Source: Roseiarcus sp036489975 (GTDB lineage Bacteria; Pseudomonadota; Alphaproteobacteria; Rhizobiales; Beijerinckiaceae). Taken from it: DNA of 64,000 nt. The stretch is taken from contig DASXES010000063.1 in assembly GCA_036489975.1 (NCBI GenBank), positions 1 through 64,000 of the forward strand, read 5' to 3'. The first letter of the stretch is position 1; each line of letters begins with the position of its first letter. This document shows, piece by piece, positions 43,063 through 52,454 of the stretch. The notes beneath the pieces were generated by a model. The model was given only the letters and a program-made list of their open reading frames with translations. It had not been told where the DNA came from and made no database searches. Position numbers and translations under genes: made by a program.

Positions 43063-44862
43063 ATGGGCTCCTTTGTCCGACGCCGCGCCCGGCTGATCTT
43101 CGTGCCGCGTCCCGCGCTGATCGCGCTTGCGACCGCTCGCGCCCGGTTGCGCGCAAGCGAACTCGGCATGACCGCGCTTGCGATCGGCGTCGGCGTGCTC
43201 GCCGGCTTGAGCGTCGCCGTGATGACCACGCTCGTCAATATCGCGCATACGCGGATTTTCGGCATCCCCTTCGACGTCCACCTCAGCGCCGCGGCGCGCG
43301 TCTCTCCGCTCGCCGCTTTTGGGGCGCCGATGCTGGGCGGCCTTCTGCTCGGCTCGATCGATCTTTGGCTTACGCGCAGAAAGGCGCCCCCGGCCGTTGA
43401 TCCGGTCGAGGCGAACGCTTTGCGCGGCGGGCGCATGTCGCTCCGCGAGAGCCTGCTCGTGGCGGCTCAGACCGTGATCTCGAACGGCTGCGGCGCGTCG
43501 GTCGGGCTCGAGGCTGGCTACGCACAGATCGGAGCCGGCGTCGCCTCGTATCTGGGGGTGAGATCGCGCCTGCGCCGGCAGGATCTCCGGATGCTGGTTG
43601 GCTGCGGGGCGGGAGGCGCAATCGCTGCCGCGTTCGGCGCGCCCCTGACCGGCGCCTTCTACGCATTCGAGCTCATCATCGGGGCCTATTCGCTCGCCAA
43701 CGCGATTCCCGTCTTCGCCGCGACGCTTGCCGCGACGCTCACCACCCAGGCGATCATTGGCGCGCCTTACGACATCACCTCGCCACCTGTCGCGCCGCTG
43801 ACGTTCATCGACTATGGCGCGCTGATCGGACTTGGCCTCGTCGCGGCCGCGGTTGGCGTCGGCGCCATGCGGGTGGCGGCGTTGATCGAGCGGGCGTTCC
43901 GCGCCGTCATTCGCTGGCGTCTCGTTCGCCCTGTCGTTGGCGGGCTGATAGTCGGCTCGATGGCGCTCTTCACCCCCCAGGTGCTGGGGGCGGGCCACGG
44001 CGCGCTCGGACTCGATTTCTATTGGCCGCTGACCGCGCGAGAGTTGGCGATCCTCATCGCGCTCAAGCTCTTCGCCTGTCTGGTTTCGCTGGCGTCCGGC
44101 TTCCGCGGCGGATTGTTTTTCGCTTCGTTGTTCGTCGGCTCCCTGCTCGGCAAGCTCTATTCGATAGGCGTCGATGCGCTCGCGCCGTCGATGGGACTGG
44201 AAACCACGGCCTGCGTGCTGGTCGGCATGGGCGCTTTGAGCGCGGCGATCGTGGGCGGCCCGCTGACCATGACCTTTCTGGTGCTCGAGATCACAGGAAA
44301 CCTTGGCGTCGCCGGAGGCGTGCTGGCCGCGTCGATCGCGACCACCCTCGCGGTGCGCGCGACCTTTGGCTATTCGTTCACCACGTGGCGTCTCCATTTG
44401 CGCGGCGAGACCATCCGTGGCGGCCAGGACGTCGGCTGGCTGCGCGATCTGACAGTCGGGCGCATGATGGTTCGCTCGCCCCGGGTCTTCCCCGCCGATC
44501 AGTCAGTTCGGGCGTTCCGCGAGGCCTATCCGATCGGCAGCGCCAATGTGGTCGTCGCGATCGGCGATGACGGGCGCTACCAGGGGCTGGTCCACGTCGC
44601 CGAAGCGCATGCGCTGCTGCTGGAGAGCGGCGAAGACGGCGGCCAAGTCGGGGCCGTCGCGCACGCTCCGGCGACGGTATTGCATCCGGACCAAGACATC
44701 GGGGTCGCGCTCGAGGCTTTCGAGGCCGCCCACGCCGATATGCTCGCCGTCACCGCGCGCGGGACCGATCAGGTTTTGGGCACGCTTGGCGAAGCCTACG
44801 CCGCGCGCCGCTACGCTCAGGAGACCAATCTGGCGATGAAGGGGGTGCTGGGCGGCGGATAA
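43063..44862 (+). CDS. CLC-type chloride channel/antiporter with CBS domains
   Basis: This 599-residue membrane protein has about ten helices of the CLC fold and a C-terminal CBS-domain pair (about 465-585). Selectivity-filter elements are GCGASVGLEAGYAQIG near 147-162 (with the gating Glu), GAPLTGAFYAFE near 193-204, and GFRGGLFFASLFVG near 345. CLC proteins move Cl-, F- or H+/Cl-; the ion here is not determined. It follows proB on the same strand after 73 bases. Confidence 0.93.
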   Translation: MGSFVRRRARLIFVPRPALIALATARARLRASELGMTALAIGVGVLAGLSVAVMTTLVNIAHTRIFGIPFDVHLSAAARVSPLAAFGAPMLGGLLLGSIDLWLTRRKAPPAVDPVEANALRGGRMSLRESLLVAAQTVISNGCGASVGLEAGYAQIGAGVASYLGVRSRLRRQDLRMLVGCGAGGAIAAAFGAPLTGAFYAFELIIGAYSLANAIPVFAATLAATLTTQAIIGAPYDITSPPVAPLTFIDYGALIGLGLVAAAVGVGAMRVAALIERAFRAVIRWRLVRPVVGGLIVGSMALFTPQVLGAGHGALGLDFYWPLTARELAILIALKLFACLVSLASGFRGGLFFASLFVGSLLGKLYSIGVDALAPSMGLETTACVLVGMGALSAAIVGGPLTMTFLVLEITGNLGVAGGVLAASIATTLAVRATFGYSFTTWRLHLRGETIRGGQDVGWLRDLTVGRMMVRSPRVFPADQSVRAFREAYPIGSANVVVAIGDDGRYQGLVHVAEAHALLLESGEDGGQVGAVAHAPATVLHPDQDIGVALEAFEAAHADMLAVTARGTDQVLGTLGEAYAARRYAQETNLAMKGVLGGG

Positions 44863-44890
44863 GATCTCGTCCCGTTCGATCGGGACCGAG

Positions 44891-45181
44891 CTATTCGGGT
44901 CCGCGACGAATTTGGTGGATGAGGCCATGAAGACAGACCTCGAAGAGGACATAGAAGGCCAGCGCCAGAAAGCCCCAAGCGGTCAATTGGACAAACTGGA
45001 GGAATCCGCCATCGAACGCGGCCATCGCGCCATAGGTCGCGATGAGGCTCAGATTCGCCTGAAATAGAAAAAGCAGATTGAAGGAGCAGAGAGCGAAGCC
45101 GCCCGCGGCGACCCCCATGGCGAGGAACTTGAGCCAAGCGGGACCATGGAACAGGCGGTTGAGAAGCTTCAAAAGCGCCAT
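44891..45181 (-). CDS. Small membrane protein of unknown function
   Basis: This 96-residue product has two clear membrane helices (FLAMGVAAGGFALCSFNLLFLF near 18-40 and FLQFVQLTAWGFLALAFYVLFEV near 60-82). I do not recognise a family. It is convergent with the CLC gene and its codon use matches the neighbours, which supports a real gene. No operon partner is evident. Confidence 0.65.
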   Translation of the reverse strand: MALLKLLNRLFHGPAWLKFLAMGVAAGGFALCSFNLLFLFQANLSLIATYGAMAAFDGGFLQFVQLTAWGFLALAFYVLFEVCLHGLIHQIRRGPE

Positions 45182-45436
45182 GGCTCACCCGGGCCCCGAA
45201 TCCGGACGACTTTGTCGCATTCAGGATCCCGTTTATTCGTTCGCCATGGCGGCTCCGTTACCGGGCGGGTTCGAATCGTTGACCTCGAGCGTCTTCTTGA
45301 GCGTCTGCAGCTGTTGCGCAGGCGGCCGAAAAATGCGGTTGATGAGGCTGGGACTCCGGCCGGCGCTTTCTTTCTCGCCGCGAAGCTTTGAGCGCGTGCG
45401 ACCTGGCGCACTTCACCAATTGGATGTCGTCGCGCC

Positions 45437-46042
45437 ATGGCCTCCAGAATCACCCGCCGCCCGCGCACCAAACCGCCGGAGGAGCGTCGCGAAGAACTCA
45501 TGAGCGCGGCCGAGCGCCTGTTCCTGGAGCAGGGCTTCGAGCCCACGACCATCGAGCAGATCGCTGTCGCGGCGCGGGTTGCCAAGGGCACGTTCTGTCT
45601 TTATTTCAAGTCGAAGGACGAGGTGCGCTTGGCGCTGGGCCAACGATGCGCGCGAGATCACCTCGCGCGCATCGAGGCCGCCGTAGGGCGAAAGCCGCTG
45701 GTGGACTGGAAGGGCAAGCTGTCAGCTTGGGCGGCGGCGAGCGTTTCCTTCTACGTCGATTCGATAAAGCTGCATGATGTCCTTTTCTATGAAGGCCGAT
45801 CGCCGACGCGCGAGGGCCTCGTCGACAATATCGTCATTACCGATCTCGCCGACATGCTGCGCGGCGGCGCCGAGGCGGGGGCCTGGTCGATCGAGGACGC
45901 CCGCTCCGCTGCGGTCTTTCTGTTCAGCGGCATGCACGGCGCGGTCGATGACGCATATTCGAGGGAAGAGTGGGTCAACCGGCGCTGCCTTGCGCAGCGA
46001 CTGGAAGAACTCTGTTTGAATGTCGTTCGCCTGTCCGCGTGA
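45437..46042 (+). CDS. TetR-family transcriptional regulator
   Basis: This 201-residue regulator has an N-terminal TetR HTH (RREELMSAAERLFLEQGFEPTTIEQIAVAARVAKGTFCLYFKSKDEV). A C-terminal ligand-binding domain has an unknown inducer. The next intact frame downstream is the remnant of an NmrA-type oxidoreductase (46214-46462), a common TetR target, so the regulator may have lost its partner. Confidence 0.93.
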   Translation: MASRITRRPRTKPPEERREELMSAAERLFLEQGFEPTTIEQIAVAARVAKGTFCLYFKSKDEVRLALGQRCARDHLARIEAAVGRKPLVDWKGKLSAWAAASVSFYVDSIKLHDVLFYEGRSPTREGLVDNIVITDLADMLRGGAEAGAWSIEDARSAAVFLFSGMHGAVDDAYSREEWVNRRCLAQRLEELCLNVVRLSA

Positions 46043-46213
46043 CGCCTGCCAAGCGCTCTTGCGCTCGCCGCTTGGCTACGGCCTCTGGGCTCTAGGCGTC
46101 AGGTTTTCGGCTTTCGGCTCTTATCGCTTCGTCCAGAGCCAGCCAGCGCGGCCGGCGCCGCTTTCGCGCTAAGCCCGCCCAGCCTCAGGCCCGAAGCGCT
46201 GAGTTTCGGGGAG

Positions 46214-46462
46214 ATGACAAAGACGATCGGCGCCGCGATCGACCGGCCGCTGCGTTTTGAGCCGATCTCTGACGCTGAAACGCGCCGCCAGCACGCGGCC
46301 TGGGGCGCGCCTCAGCCGCTCGTCGAAACCAGACTGCCGATCTCTCGAGCGATCCGCGAGGGCCGTCTCGCCGAGGTTACGGATCGCGTTGAACGCGCGC
46401 TCGGACGCGAGGCGATCGCGTTCGACAAATGGGCGCGGGGAAACGCCGCCGCGTTTGTCTGA
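46214..46462 (+). pseudogene. C-terminal remnant of an NmrA-like SDR oxidoreductase
   Basis: The 82 residues (IDRPLRFEPISDAETRRQHA, then AIREGRLAEVTDRVERALGR, ending FDKWARGNAAAFV) match the last part of NmrA-family NAD(P)-dependent SDR proteins, which are about 290 residues long. The N-terminal Rossmann domain with GATG is absent here and no trace is seen in the 171 bases upstream. An ATG with GGGGAG is present, so a short peptide could be made, but loss of the nucleotide-binding domain argues for a decayed gene. Confidence 0.7.
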
Positions 46463-46465
46463 AGC

Positions 46466-49249
46466 TCACCCGCTGTTGCGCAGGCCCGCCGAGATTCCGT
46501 TGATGGTGAGCTGGATTCCGGTCAGCACCTTCTCGCTCGAGGCGCGCGAGCGATAGAGCTTGAGAAGCTCGACCTGCACGTGGTTGAGCGGATCGAGATA
46601 GGGAAAGCGGTTCCGGATCGAGCGGTCGAGCAGGGGATTGCTTTCCAGAAGCTTCGACTGCTCCATGATCGTGTTAAGCGCGTCGACCGAATCGCGCCAC
46701 TCGCTTGAAATGCGCGCGAAGATCTTTTCGCGCAGCGCAACGTCGTCGACGAGGCGGGCGTAGCGCGAGGCGATGGCGAGACTCGACTTCGCCATCACCA
46801 TGTCCATGTTGGAAAGCTGGGTGCGGAAAAACGGCCAGCGGACATACATGGCCTTCAGCGTCTCGAGGCCGCCCTGCGGATGGGCCGCGACATAGGCCTT
46901 CACCGCCGAACCGAAGCCGAACCAGCCGGGCAGCATGAGCCGGCACTGGGCCCACGAGAATACCCACGGAATCGCGCGCAGATCCTCGATCGCCTGCGTC
47001 TTTTTCCGCGAGGCTGGCCGCGATCCGATGTTGAGGCCCGCGATCTCCGTGATGACGGTCGAGGCCCAGAAATAGCGCACAAAGCCCTCTGTCTCGTAGA
47101 CGAGGCCGCGGTAGGCCTTGTAGGCGGAAGCCGACAATTCCTCCATGGTCTCGAGAAAAGACGGATCGGGCGCCGGGCTCTCATCCTGCAACAGCGTGGC
47201 TTCGAGCGTCGCGGAAGCGAGCGTCTCCAGATTGCGCCGCCCGACCTCGGGGTTCGAGTATTTGCTCGAAATAATTTCGCCTTGTTCGGTGATGCGAATC
47301 TGCCCTTGCACGGCGCCGCCCGGCTGGGCGAGAATCGCGTCGTAGCTCGGACCGCCGCCGCGCCCGACCGAGCCGCCACGCCCGTGGAACAGGCGGATGC
47401 GCACGCCATGCTTGCGGAACACTTCGACGAGGCCGATCTCCGCCTTGTAAAGCTCCCAGCCCGAGGTGACGAAGCCGCCGTCCTTGTTTGAATCGGAATA
47501 GGCGAGCATGACCTCCTGTTCGCCGCCCCGGGAATCGACGAGCTTGCGGTACTCGGGAATCGCCAGCAGCCGATCCATCACACCGACGCAGGCGCGCAGG
47601 TCGGGAATAGTCTCGAACAGCGGCACCAGCGCCAGCGCCGTGGTTCCCGCGGCCGCGTCGATGAGGCCAGCTTCCTTCATCAACAGCGCGAGCTCCAGCA
47701 TGTCCGAGACGCTGTCGCAGTTCGAAATGATCGAGGTGCGAATGGCGGCGGGACCGTATCTGGCCCGGATCATCCCCACAGCGTGGAACAGCGCCAGTTC
47801 CCCGACTGTCTCCTCCCCGTAAGCGAGGAAGGGCGAGACGAGCGGACGCGGTGACACAAGCTCCTGGCGCAGCAGGTCGACGCGCTCCTCCTCGCCGAGG
47901 GCGCCATAGTCGAAACCGGGAGAGACAGCGGCGAAAAGCTCGGCGATGGTGCGTTCGTGCACCTTGGCGTTCTGGCGCAGATCAATCGGCGCGAGATGGA
48001 AGCCGAAGACATCGACCGCCCGCTGAAGCGACCGAAGGCGTCCGCGCGCGACGATGCCGCAACCGGTCTGTTTCAGAGAGTGCGCGATGGTCGTGAGATC
48101 GGCGTTGAATTCGTCGGCCGAGGCGTAGGGGGGCAGGTCGACGATAGGCTGGCGCAGCGCAATGACGTGGTCGAGGTCGCGCGCCGTTTTGGCGAGGCGT
48201 GAATACATGCCGGTGATGGCGCGGCGATAAGGCTCCTTGCGCCGGGGCGTGGCTGAATCGCCGGCGGCTTCGGCGAGCGCTGCAAGTTCGCTGCTGACGG
48301 AGGCGAGATTCGAAGCCAGCGACAATTCGGCGCCCAGCGTGTGCAATTCGTCGAGGTAATGGCCGAGCGCCCGGGCGCTCTGCAGCCGCACCGCGTCGTT
48401 GAGAACTTCGGCGGTGACGAAAGGATTGCCGTCCCGATCGCCGCCGATCCACGAGCCGATACGCAGGAAGGAGGCGATCGGCTTCTCTCGCGTCGTGCCG
48501 CTCATCGCGTCGAGCCGGTCCTCGATCGAGCCGTAGAGCCGCGGCAGCTCACGGAAGAACGTGTGGTCATAGTAGGAGAGGCCGTTCAACACCTCGTCGA
48601 CGACCTTGAGCTTTGTCTGGCGCAGGAGATTGGTGCGCCAGAGGATGAGGACCGCACATCTCAGCTTCTCCTCGTTGGCGACGAGTTCGGCCGGATCGAC
48701 GGCGCGATCGCGCTCGTCGAGCAGATCGGCGATCTCCAGTTCGCGCAGCCGCGTGCTCTGCCGCCTGACTTCGGTCGGATGGGCGGTGAGCACCGGGCTC
48801 ACCAGCGCGTGATCGAAGAAGTCGCTGAGCTCTTGTGGCTCGACGCCCATCTCGCGGGTGCGTTGAAACGAGTAAGCGAGCGAGCCCGGACGCGGCGCCG
48901 AGCCCGCGATCGCATGGGCGCGATTGCGGCGGATGTGATGCTGATCTTCGGCGATGTTGGCGAGATGCGAGAAATAGCTGTAAGCGCGCGTGATCGCGAG
49001 CGTCTGGTCGGCGTTGAGGCTATCGAGCGTCGCCTCAAGCTCGCGCCGCGCGCCGATCTCGTTGTCCCGATGGAACCGTATCGAGGCCTGTCGGATCTGC
49101 TCGACCAGCTCGAAAACCTCTTCGCCCTCCTGCTCGCGCACCGTGTCGCCGAGGATGCGGCCAAGCAGGCGGATGTCTTCGCGCAGGGGGACGTCCTTCT
49201 CGTCCGAAGAGCGAGGGGTCAGCTTTTGGATTTTGGCGGTCATGGCCAT
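46466..49249 (-). CDS. ppc: Phosphoenolpyruvate carboxylase
   Basis: Ppc carboxylates PEP to oxaloacetate, replenishing the TCA cycle and serving the serine cycle in methylotrophs. The product of about 927 residues has the catalytic-His block VLTAHPTEVRRQS near 155, the GWIGGDRDGNP-like SWIGGDRDGNPFV near 260, FHGRGGSVGRGGGP near 615, QGEIISSKY near 650, and the C-terminal QLTINGISAGLRNSG, ending in the usual Gly. Codons at 49249 and 49243 are both plausible starts. Confidence 0.96.
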   Translation of the reverse strand: MAMTAKIQKLTPRSSDEKDVPLREDIRLLGRILGDTVREQEGEEVFELVEQIRQASIRFHRDNEIGARRELEATLDSLNADQTLAITRAYSYFSHLANIAEDQHHIRRNRAHAIAGSAPRPGSLAYSFQRTREMGVEPQELSDFFDHALVSPVLTAHPTEVRRQSTRLRELEIADLLDERDRAVDPAELVANEEKLRCAVLILWRTNLLRQTKLKVVDEVLNGLSYYDHTFFRELPRLYGSIEDRLDAMSGTTREKPIASFLRIGSWIGGDRDGNPFVTAEVLNDAVRLQSARALGHYLDELHTLGAELSLASNLASVSSELAALAEAAGDSATPRRKEPYRRAITGMYSRLAKTARDLDHVIALRQPIVDLPPYASADEFNADLTTIAHSLKQTGCGIVARGRLRSLQRAVDVFGFHLAPIDLRQNAKVHERTIAELFAAVSPGFDYGALGEEERVDLLRQELVSPRPLVSPFLAYGEETVGELALFHAVGMIRARYGPAAIRTSIISNCDSVSDMLELALLMKEAGLIDAAAGTTALALVPLFETIPDLRACVGVMDRLLAIPEYRKLVDSRGGEQEVMLAYSDSNKDGGFVTSGWELYKAEIGLVEVFRKHGVRIRLFHGRGGSVGRGGGPSYDAILAQPGGAVQGQIRITEQGEIISSKYSNPEVGRRNLETLASATLEATLLQDESPAPDPSFLETMEELSASAYKAYRGLVYETEGFVRYFWASTVITEIAGLNIGSRPASRKKTQAIEDLRAIPWVFSWAQCRLMLPGWFGFGSAVKAYVAAHPQGGLETLKAMYVRWPFFRTQLSNMDMVMAKSSLAIASRYARLVDDVALREKIFARISSEWRDSVDALNTIMEQSKLLESNPLLDRSIRNRFPYLDPLNHVQVELLKLYRSRASSEKVLTGIQLTINGISAGLRNSG

Positions 49250-49408
49250 CAGGCATCCGTCGGCTGGAAAGACGATCGATGTTGCACCGCAATAAGTATG
49301 GGCGCAAGGCCGGCGGCCTCGTGATGACGCCGGACGCCGTCCGGCTCGCAAGTTCCGCGCCAGCGGAGCTCTCGTGAGGACCGGAGCGGCGACGCTGACC
49401 CCTGCTTC

Positions 49409-49867
49409 CTAGTTTGGATCTCTGCGTTCACGCGTTCGGCGCTGACCGCCGACCGCCCCCGCCAGAGTCTTCGCCAACCGGTCGCCAAGCGCCGTCTTAT
49501 CGTTGAGTTCGCACTCGTGGATAACGACCGTCCGCCAGCCCATTGCGGCATAGGCGGCCAGGGTCTTTTCGTCGCGCGCCCGATTGCGGGCGATCTTGGC
49601 GCGCCAATAGGGGGCATTGGTCTTCGGCGCCCGCGCGCCGCGCTTGCAGTCATGCCCATGCCAGAAGCAGCCATGCACGAAAATCGCCAGCTTGCGCTGG
49701 CCGTAAACGATGTCCGGCTTGCCGGGCAGATCGGCGCGATGGAGCCGGTAGCCCGGCGCGATCGGCCGCAAAAGCGCGCGCACCGCAAGCTCCGGGCTCG
49801 TATCGCGCGATTTGACCGCGCGCATGACAGCGGAGCGATCGTAGGCTTTTACTGGAGCTTCTGGCAT
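49409..49867 (-). CDS. vsr: Very short patch repair endonuclease (Vsr)
   Basis: Vsr nicks T:G mismatches made by deamination of 5-methylcytosine in Dcm-type sites. The 152-residue product has RSAVMRAVKSRDTSPELAVR at the N-terminus and the core PGKPDIVYGQRKLAIFVHGCFWHGHDC near 47-73, with catalytic Asp and zinc/His ligands. It is encoded 58 bases after the dcm gene on the same strand, the expected pairing. No restriction gene is adjacent. Confidence 0.95.
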   Translation of the reverse strand: MPEAPVKAYDRSAVMRAVKSRDTSPELAVRALLRPIAPGYRLHRADLPGKPDIVYGQRKLAIFVHGCFWHGHDCKRGARAPKTNAPYWRAKIARNRARDEKTLAAYAAMGWRTVVIHECELNDKTALGDRLAKTLAGAVGGQRRTRERRDPN

Positions 49868-49925
49868 TCTTTTACTCAGCGCGCATGCCGGCGCCGCAGG
49901 CGAAAGGTAGGTCGATCGCCACCGG

Positions 49926-51101
49926 CTACTCCGCCGCGATCAGTTCCGACCTCTCGTGGTCAACGAGGACAGGTTCAAGAACATGCCGGGCGATATGCCG
50001 CACGACGGGCACGCACACACCATCGCCACAGACATGGTAGGCGTGGTTATAGCGCTCAGGAAGCCTGTAATCGTCGTTGAGCCCCATGAGCCGCGCCGCT
50101 TCGCGCGGCGACAACAGGCGCGACCTGACGGTCTTGCCTTCAACCAAGAGGATGATTTGACGCGACGAGCCGCCCGCGGGCGTGCGAAGGCAGCCTGCCA
50201 CATCGTCGAAACGAACCTCGGCGCGCTGGCGCCTGACCCCGTTTTCGTCTGGGCGGGTGCGCCTGTACACCGCGCCAACCACTTTGCGGCCGCTTCTGGC
50301 CGCGTCCGACACTTTCTTGCGATTGAGCGGCGACATGAGGCTTAGAATGTCGTTCGTCTGCGCGGCGGCGTGCCACGCCACGCCGGTCGGCGCATCCTCG
50401 ACGAGGTCGGCGAAGGTCGAGTTTCGCGCCGAGGGCGCCGAGAAGCTCCACCAGATCCAATTTCGCTTCGCCATTTCGGTGATACCCGCCTGTGCCTTTA
50501 TGAGCGCGGGGGGATGCCAGCTCGCCTGCGGACCCTCGGCGATCAAGGACGCCGGGATCGGCTGCTCCCCGCGGAGAGCTATGAAAAAGACGCGCGGTCG
50601 CGATTGCGGAACGAAATGCACAGCGTCGATCACCGCGGCTCCGAACCGGTAGCCCAATTCGGTCAGCGCAGAAGCAAGGGCGGCGAAATCCCTGCCTTCG
50701 TGCGACGTCAAACATCCGTAGACATTTTCAAGAACGATCGCGCGTGGCGCGCGTCCTTCTTGCGCCAGGCCCCGCATCAGCTTCCAAAAGGGCCAAAATG
50801 TGCCCGATCGCGTCGTGACCTTGTCGCGCTCCCGACCAAGTCCACGATTGCTCCCGGCGAGCGACAGGTCCTGGCACGGAAAGGACGCCCATGCGAGATC
50901 GACAGCGTCCGGCGGGAGGTCCGAGAGCGTGAGACCTGCGACATCCTGATGCTTGATATCGCCCGCGCCCCAGTTGGCCTCATAAGTCTCGACCTTCATC
51001 CGGTCGAAATCGTTGGCGAACAGGCAGCGCCATGAATCTCCAAGGCCGGCCCGCGCCATGCCGCCCCCGGCGAAGAATTCGAGATAGGTGCGGTTGGCCA
51101 T
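49926..51101 (-). CDS. dcm: DNA (cytosine-5) methyltransferase
   Basis: This C5-cytosine methyltransferase has 391 residues. Motif I is EFFAGGGMARAG near 9, motif IV SFPCQDLSLAG near 74 (catalytic Cys), motif VI ENVYG near 125, motif VIII QSRPRVFFI near 165, and late motifs IX/X are present. The recognition sequence cannot be read from the protein. With vsr downstream it forms an orphan methylation/repair pair; no restriction endonuclease gene is seen on either side. Confidence 0.94.
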   Translation of the reverse strand: MANRTYLEFFAGGGMARAGLGDSWRCLFANDFDRMKVETYEANWGAGDIKHQDVAGLTLSDLPPDAVDLAWASFPCQDLSLAGSNRGLGRERDKVTTRSGTFWPFWKLMRGLAQEGRAPRAIVLENVYGCLTSHEGRDFAALASALTELGYRFGAAVIDAVHFVPQSRPRVFFIALRGEQPIPASLIAEGPQASWHPPALIKAQAGITEMAKRNWIWWSFSAPSARNSTFADLVEDAPTGVAWHAAAQTNDILSLMSPLNRKKVSDAARSGRKVVGAVYRRTRPDENGVRRQRAEVRFDDVAGCLRTPAGGSSRQIILLVEGKTVRSRLLSPREAARLMGLNDDYRLPERYNHAYHVCGDGVCVPVVRHIARHVLEPVLVDHERSELIAAE

Positions 51102-51220
51102 GTCCTCGACTGATTCCCGTGGTGGAGATTAAGCCAATGCGAAACAAAACTCCTCCGCCCCATCCAAGTCGGTTGTGGACAGAATTCAAGGCCCCAACTT
51201 TGAAGCGTCGTGGGGGCTCC

Positions 51221-51235
51221 GTTCTCTATTTGTTC
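51221..51235. promoter_or_regulatory. Candidate LexA (SOS) box GTTC-N7-GTTC
   Basis: The sequence GTTCTCTATTTGTTC is an exact alphaproteobacterial SOS box (direct repeat GTTC N7 GTTC, the reverse complement of GAAC N7 GAAC). It lies 120 bases upstream of dcm (leftward) and about 100 bases upstream of glk (rightward), in an AT-rich intergenic stretch. Confidence 0.65.
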
Positions 51236-51333
51236 AGCATAGCTTGTTAACAATCCCTTGCAAGGCTTCGTGCTGTCCGTTGGATTAAATCCGTGCTTTT
51301 TGCCGCTTGACCGGGGCCGCCGCCTTCTGCGTT

Positions 51334-52347
51334 ATGGATGCGATGACCGACTTTGCCTTCCCCTTTCCAGCTCTCGTCTGCGATACCGGCGGAACCAATG
51401 TGCGCTTCGCGCTGGTCAGCGAGCCGGGAGGTCGTCTCGGCGATATTGTCCACTTGCGCACCGGTGATTATCCGGGGCTGGCGGAGGCGATCGAGGCGGC
51501 CATTCCCAAGCTTGCGACGAGGCCGCGCTCGGCGATCGCCTGCGGCGCCGGTCCCGTTGTCGGCCGGACGCTCAAGCTCACCAATGCGCCCTGGCTCATG
51601 GACGGCCCGGAGACCGCGCGCCACGCGGGCCTGGAGCAAGGGCTGTTGCTGAACGATTTCGAGGCCCAGGCGCTGTCGCTGCCGACGATTCCGGCGGCAT
51701 GGGAGCGGCGCATCGGCCCGCTCGGGTTCGGGCCCCATGGACCCCAGGTGATCCTGGGGCCGGGCACCGGGCTGGGGGTCGCCGCGCTGGTCGAGGCGGA
51801 TGGACGCTTCACCCCCGTGTCGTCAGAGGCTTGCCACATCGATTTCGGGCCGATCTCAGCGGAAGAATACGCGCTCTGGCCGCATCTCGAACGCGCGCAT
51901 GGCCGCATCACCAGCGAGAGCGTGATTTCCGGCGCAGGGCTGGCGCGCGTCCACCGCGCGCGCATGATGGCGAAGGGAGCGCCCGATCCGCACGACGAGC
52001 CGCAAGCCGTCACCGCGGCCGCGCTTGCCGACACTGAGGGAGAAGCGGCGGCGAGTCTCAGGCTTTATTGGCGCATCGTTGCTCGCTTCGCCGGCGACAT
52101 GGCGGTCACTTTCGTCGCCACAGGCGGGCTGACGCTTTCCGGCGGCGTCCTGCCGAGAGTGGTGAAATTTCTCGATGAGGCCGTGTTTCGCCAGGCCTTC
52201 GAATCCAAAGCGCCGGTCGACGGCCTCGCCAAGCGCATTCCGACCCGGCTCGTCACGCGAGAGGACGCGGTGCTGGTCGGAATGGCGGCGATCGCATCGA
52301 CTCCCGGCCGCTACGGCATTGATTATGGATCCAGAAAGTGGATTTAG
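51334..52347 (+). CDS. glk: Glucokinase
   Basis: Glk phosphorylates glucose with ATP. The 337-residue product has the phosphate-binding motif VCDTGGTNVRFALV near 14-27, LLLNDFEAQALSLP near 109, the GPGTGLGVAALVEAD segment near 143, CHIDFGP near 167, and ATGGLTLSGGVLP near 265. It belongs to the proteobacterial Glk family (not ROK). ATG 51334 is preferred over the frame extension to 51307. Confidence 0.94.
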   Translation: MDAMTDFAFPFPALVCDTGGTNVRFALVSEPGGRLGDIVHLRTGDYPGLAEAIEAAIPKLATRPRSAIACGAGPVVGRTLKLTNAPWLMDGPETARHAGLEQGLLLNDFEAQALSLPTIPAAWERRIGPLGFGPHGPQVILGPGTGLGVAALVEADGRFTPVSSEACHIDFGPISAEEYALWPHLERAHGRITSESVISGAGLARVHRARMMAKGAPDPHDEPQAVTAAALADTEGEAAASLRLYWRIVARFAGDMAVTFVATGGLTLSGGVLPRVVKFLDEAVFRQAFESKAPVDGLAKRIPTRLVTREDAVLVGMAAIASTPGRYGIDYGSRKWI

Positions 52348-52454
52348 GCGGCGCTGCTCGCCGCAAGAGCCTCGAAAGGGGGTCAAAGCCGCGCTTTCGC
52401 CTTTTTTTTGCGGTTTGTGCGACCGAATCAAGGGGCGGCGCGACTCGAGGTTAT

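Noticed and set aside
43063..44862. Fluoride-specific CLC-F assignment
   Set aside because: The filter region and the C-terminal CBS pair do not allow a choice of ion; left as a general CLC protein.
45265..45295. ggttcgaatc motif suggesting a tRNA T-arm
   Set aside because: No acceptor, D or anticodon arms can be drawn around it.
45243..45409. Leftward open frame ending ...NRIFRPPAQQLQTLKKTLEV...
   Set aside because: Its composition looks protein-like but no start codon occurs between the upstream stop and the conserved-looking part; no family recognised.
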